A stretch of DNA of 64,000 bases from Mesorhizobium sp. L-2-11 (lineage in GTDB: Bacteria; Pseudomonadota; Alphaproteobacteria; Rhizobiales; Rhizobiaceae). This document shows positions 63,331 through 64,000 of this stretch, piece after piece (position 1 is the first letter of the stretch; every line of letters starts with the position of its first letter). Position numbers and translations under genes: made by a program. The DNA lies in the NCBI RefSeq assembly GCF_016756595.1, contig NZ_AP023257.1, forward strand, positions 3,798,001-3,862,000, in the 5' to 3' direction. Below the pieces are notes generated by a model. It saw only the letters and a program-made list of their open reading frames with translations. It had not been told where the DNA came from and made no database searches.

Positions 63331-63465
63331 GCCAGCGAGATGACCTTTGCTGTTGTCCGGTGGACACTAGGTTGTCCGGCTAAACCCGGCAACCGAAGCC
63401 GCGATTCGGAGGACGGCAGCACGATCCCGCAGGGGTAAGCAGGATATATTCTTAGCTGAAAGTCG

Positions 63466-63480
63466 AAACAAAAAAAGAAC
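63466..63480. promoter_or_regulatory. SOS-box-like site 1 upstream of recA
   Basis: AAAC-N7-GAAC, one mismatch from the alphaproteobacterial LexA operator GAAC-N7-GAAC, about 140 bases before the recA start. Confidence 0.35.
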
Positions 63481-63531
63481 AAATTCGGATATTGTTGGTT
63501 TTTCAATCGGTTGTCTCCCCTTGCCAATCGA

Positions 63532-63546
63532 GAACAAAAAAGGTAC
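63532..63546. promoter_or_regulatory. SOS-box-like site 2 upstream of recA
   Basis: GAAC-N7-GTAC, one mismatch from GAAC-N7-GAAC, about 60 bases before the recA start. Its closeness to the start and the recA target make it a good LexA operator candidate. Confidence 0.5.
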
Positions 63547-63604
63547 AAATTGATAGGGATTACGGATTGTCCGGCCTTCATTGACGATCAAGGGGTGATG
63601 TATC

Positions 63605-64000
<396 letters not shown>

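Overview
The window looks like the chromosome of a Mesorhizobium-type alphaproteobacterium (Hyphomicrobiales/Phyllobacteriaceae). The evidence is high GC with rhizobial codon use, a rhizobial recA start at the right edge, a suf operon in the order cysteine desulfurase-sufB-C-D-S-T-A, rhizobial palindromic repeats between genes, and multiple class III cyclase/TolB/TPR proteins. No search was run. All family names come from reading motifs and gene order.

Layout. 1-10.2 kb: a co-directional catabolic cluster with the end of a peptide/opine-type binding protein, two DppBC-type permeases, two DAO-type flavoprotein oxidases, an NDH-2-like dehydrogenase, a double-GNAT acetyltransferase, a D-threonine-aldolase/D-serine-dehydratase-type PLP enzyme and an aldehyde dehydrogenase. 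It reads as import and oxidation of an amine or amino-acid conjugate. 10.3-12.4 kb: decaying genes, namely an Asp/Glu-racemase-like gene, a stump of a third flavoprotein, an otnK/otnC deletion fusion and an IS1182-like scrap. 12.7-17.4 kb: a HAD hydrolase, a hydroxylysine-kinase-like phosphotransferase, a class III phospholyase/aminotransferase, a LysE exporter and an Lrp regulator. 17.35-20.8 kb: an intact IS66 element with an 8-bp target duplication inside the end of lrp, then a dead IS5-type transposase. 20.9-31.0 kb: a fourth flavoprotein oxidase, a cyclase-TPR protein, a 150-bp direct repeat flanking a DUF3592 gene and a truncated resolvase, dusA, an orphan Tat-exported binding protein, and a cyclase-family fragment.

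31.0-37.3 kb: a complete Tn3-family transposon (terminal repeats, tnpA, res, tnpR). Its cargo consists of a secreted SirB1-like transglutaminase-fold protein, a miniature Rhs-type toxin gene with a signal peptide but no YD-repeat barrel (now interrupted by a TGA), and a small candidate immunity gene. Genes on both sides are cut off exactly at the transposon ends. This is the most unusual part of the window.

37.3-64 kb: mostly core or conserved genes. They include a ROK-regulated sugar/polyol ABC operon with an SDR dehydrogenase, an M23 peptidase, a peroxiredoxin, a large AsmA/DUF3971 protein, a third cyclase-TPR protein, tyrS, an alpha/beta hydrolase, the suf Fe-S assembly operon (with a likely Irr box upstream and a DUF4375 gene lodged inside it), a GFA protein, a TfoX-N protein, a PfkB kinase and the start of recA with SOS-like boxes.
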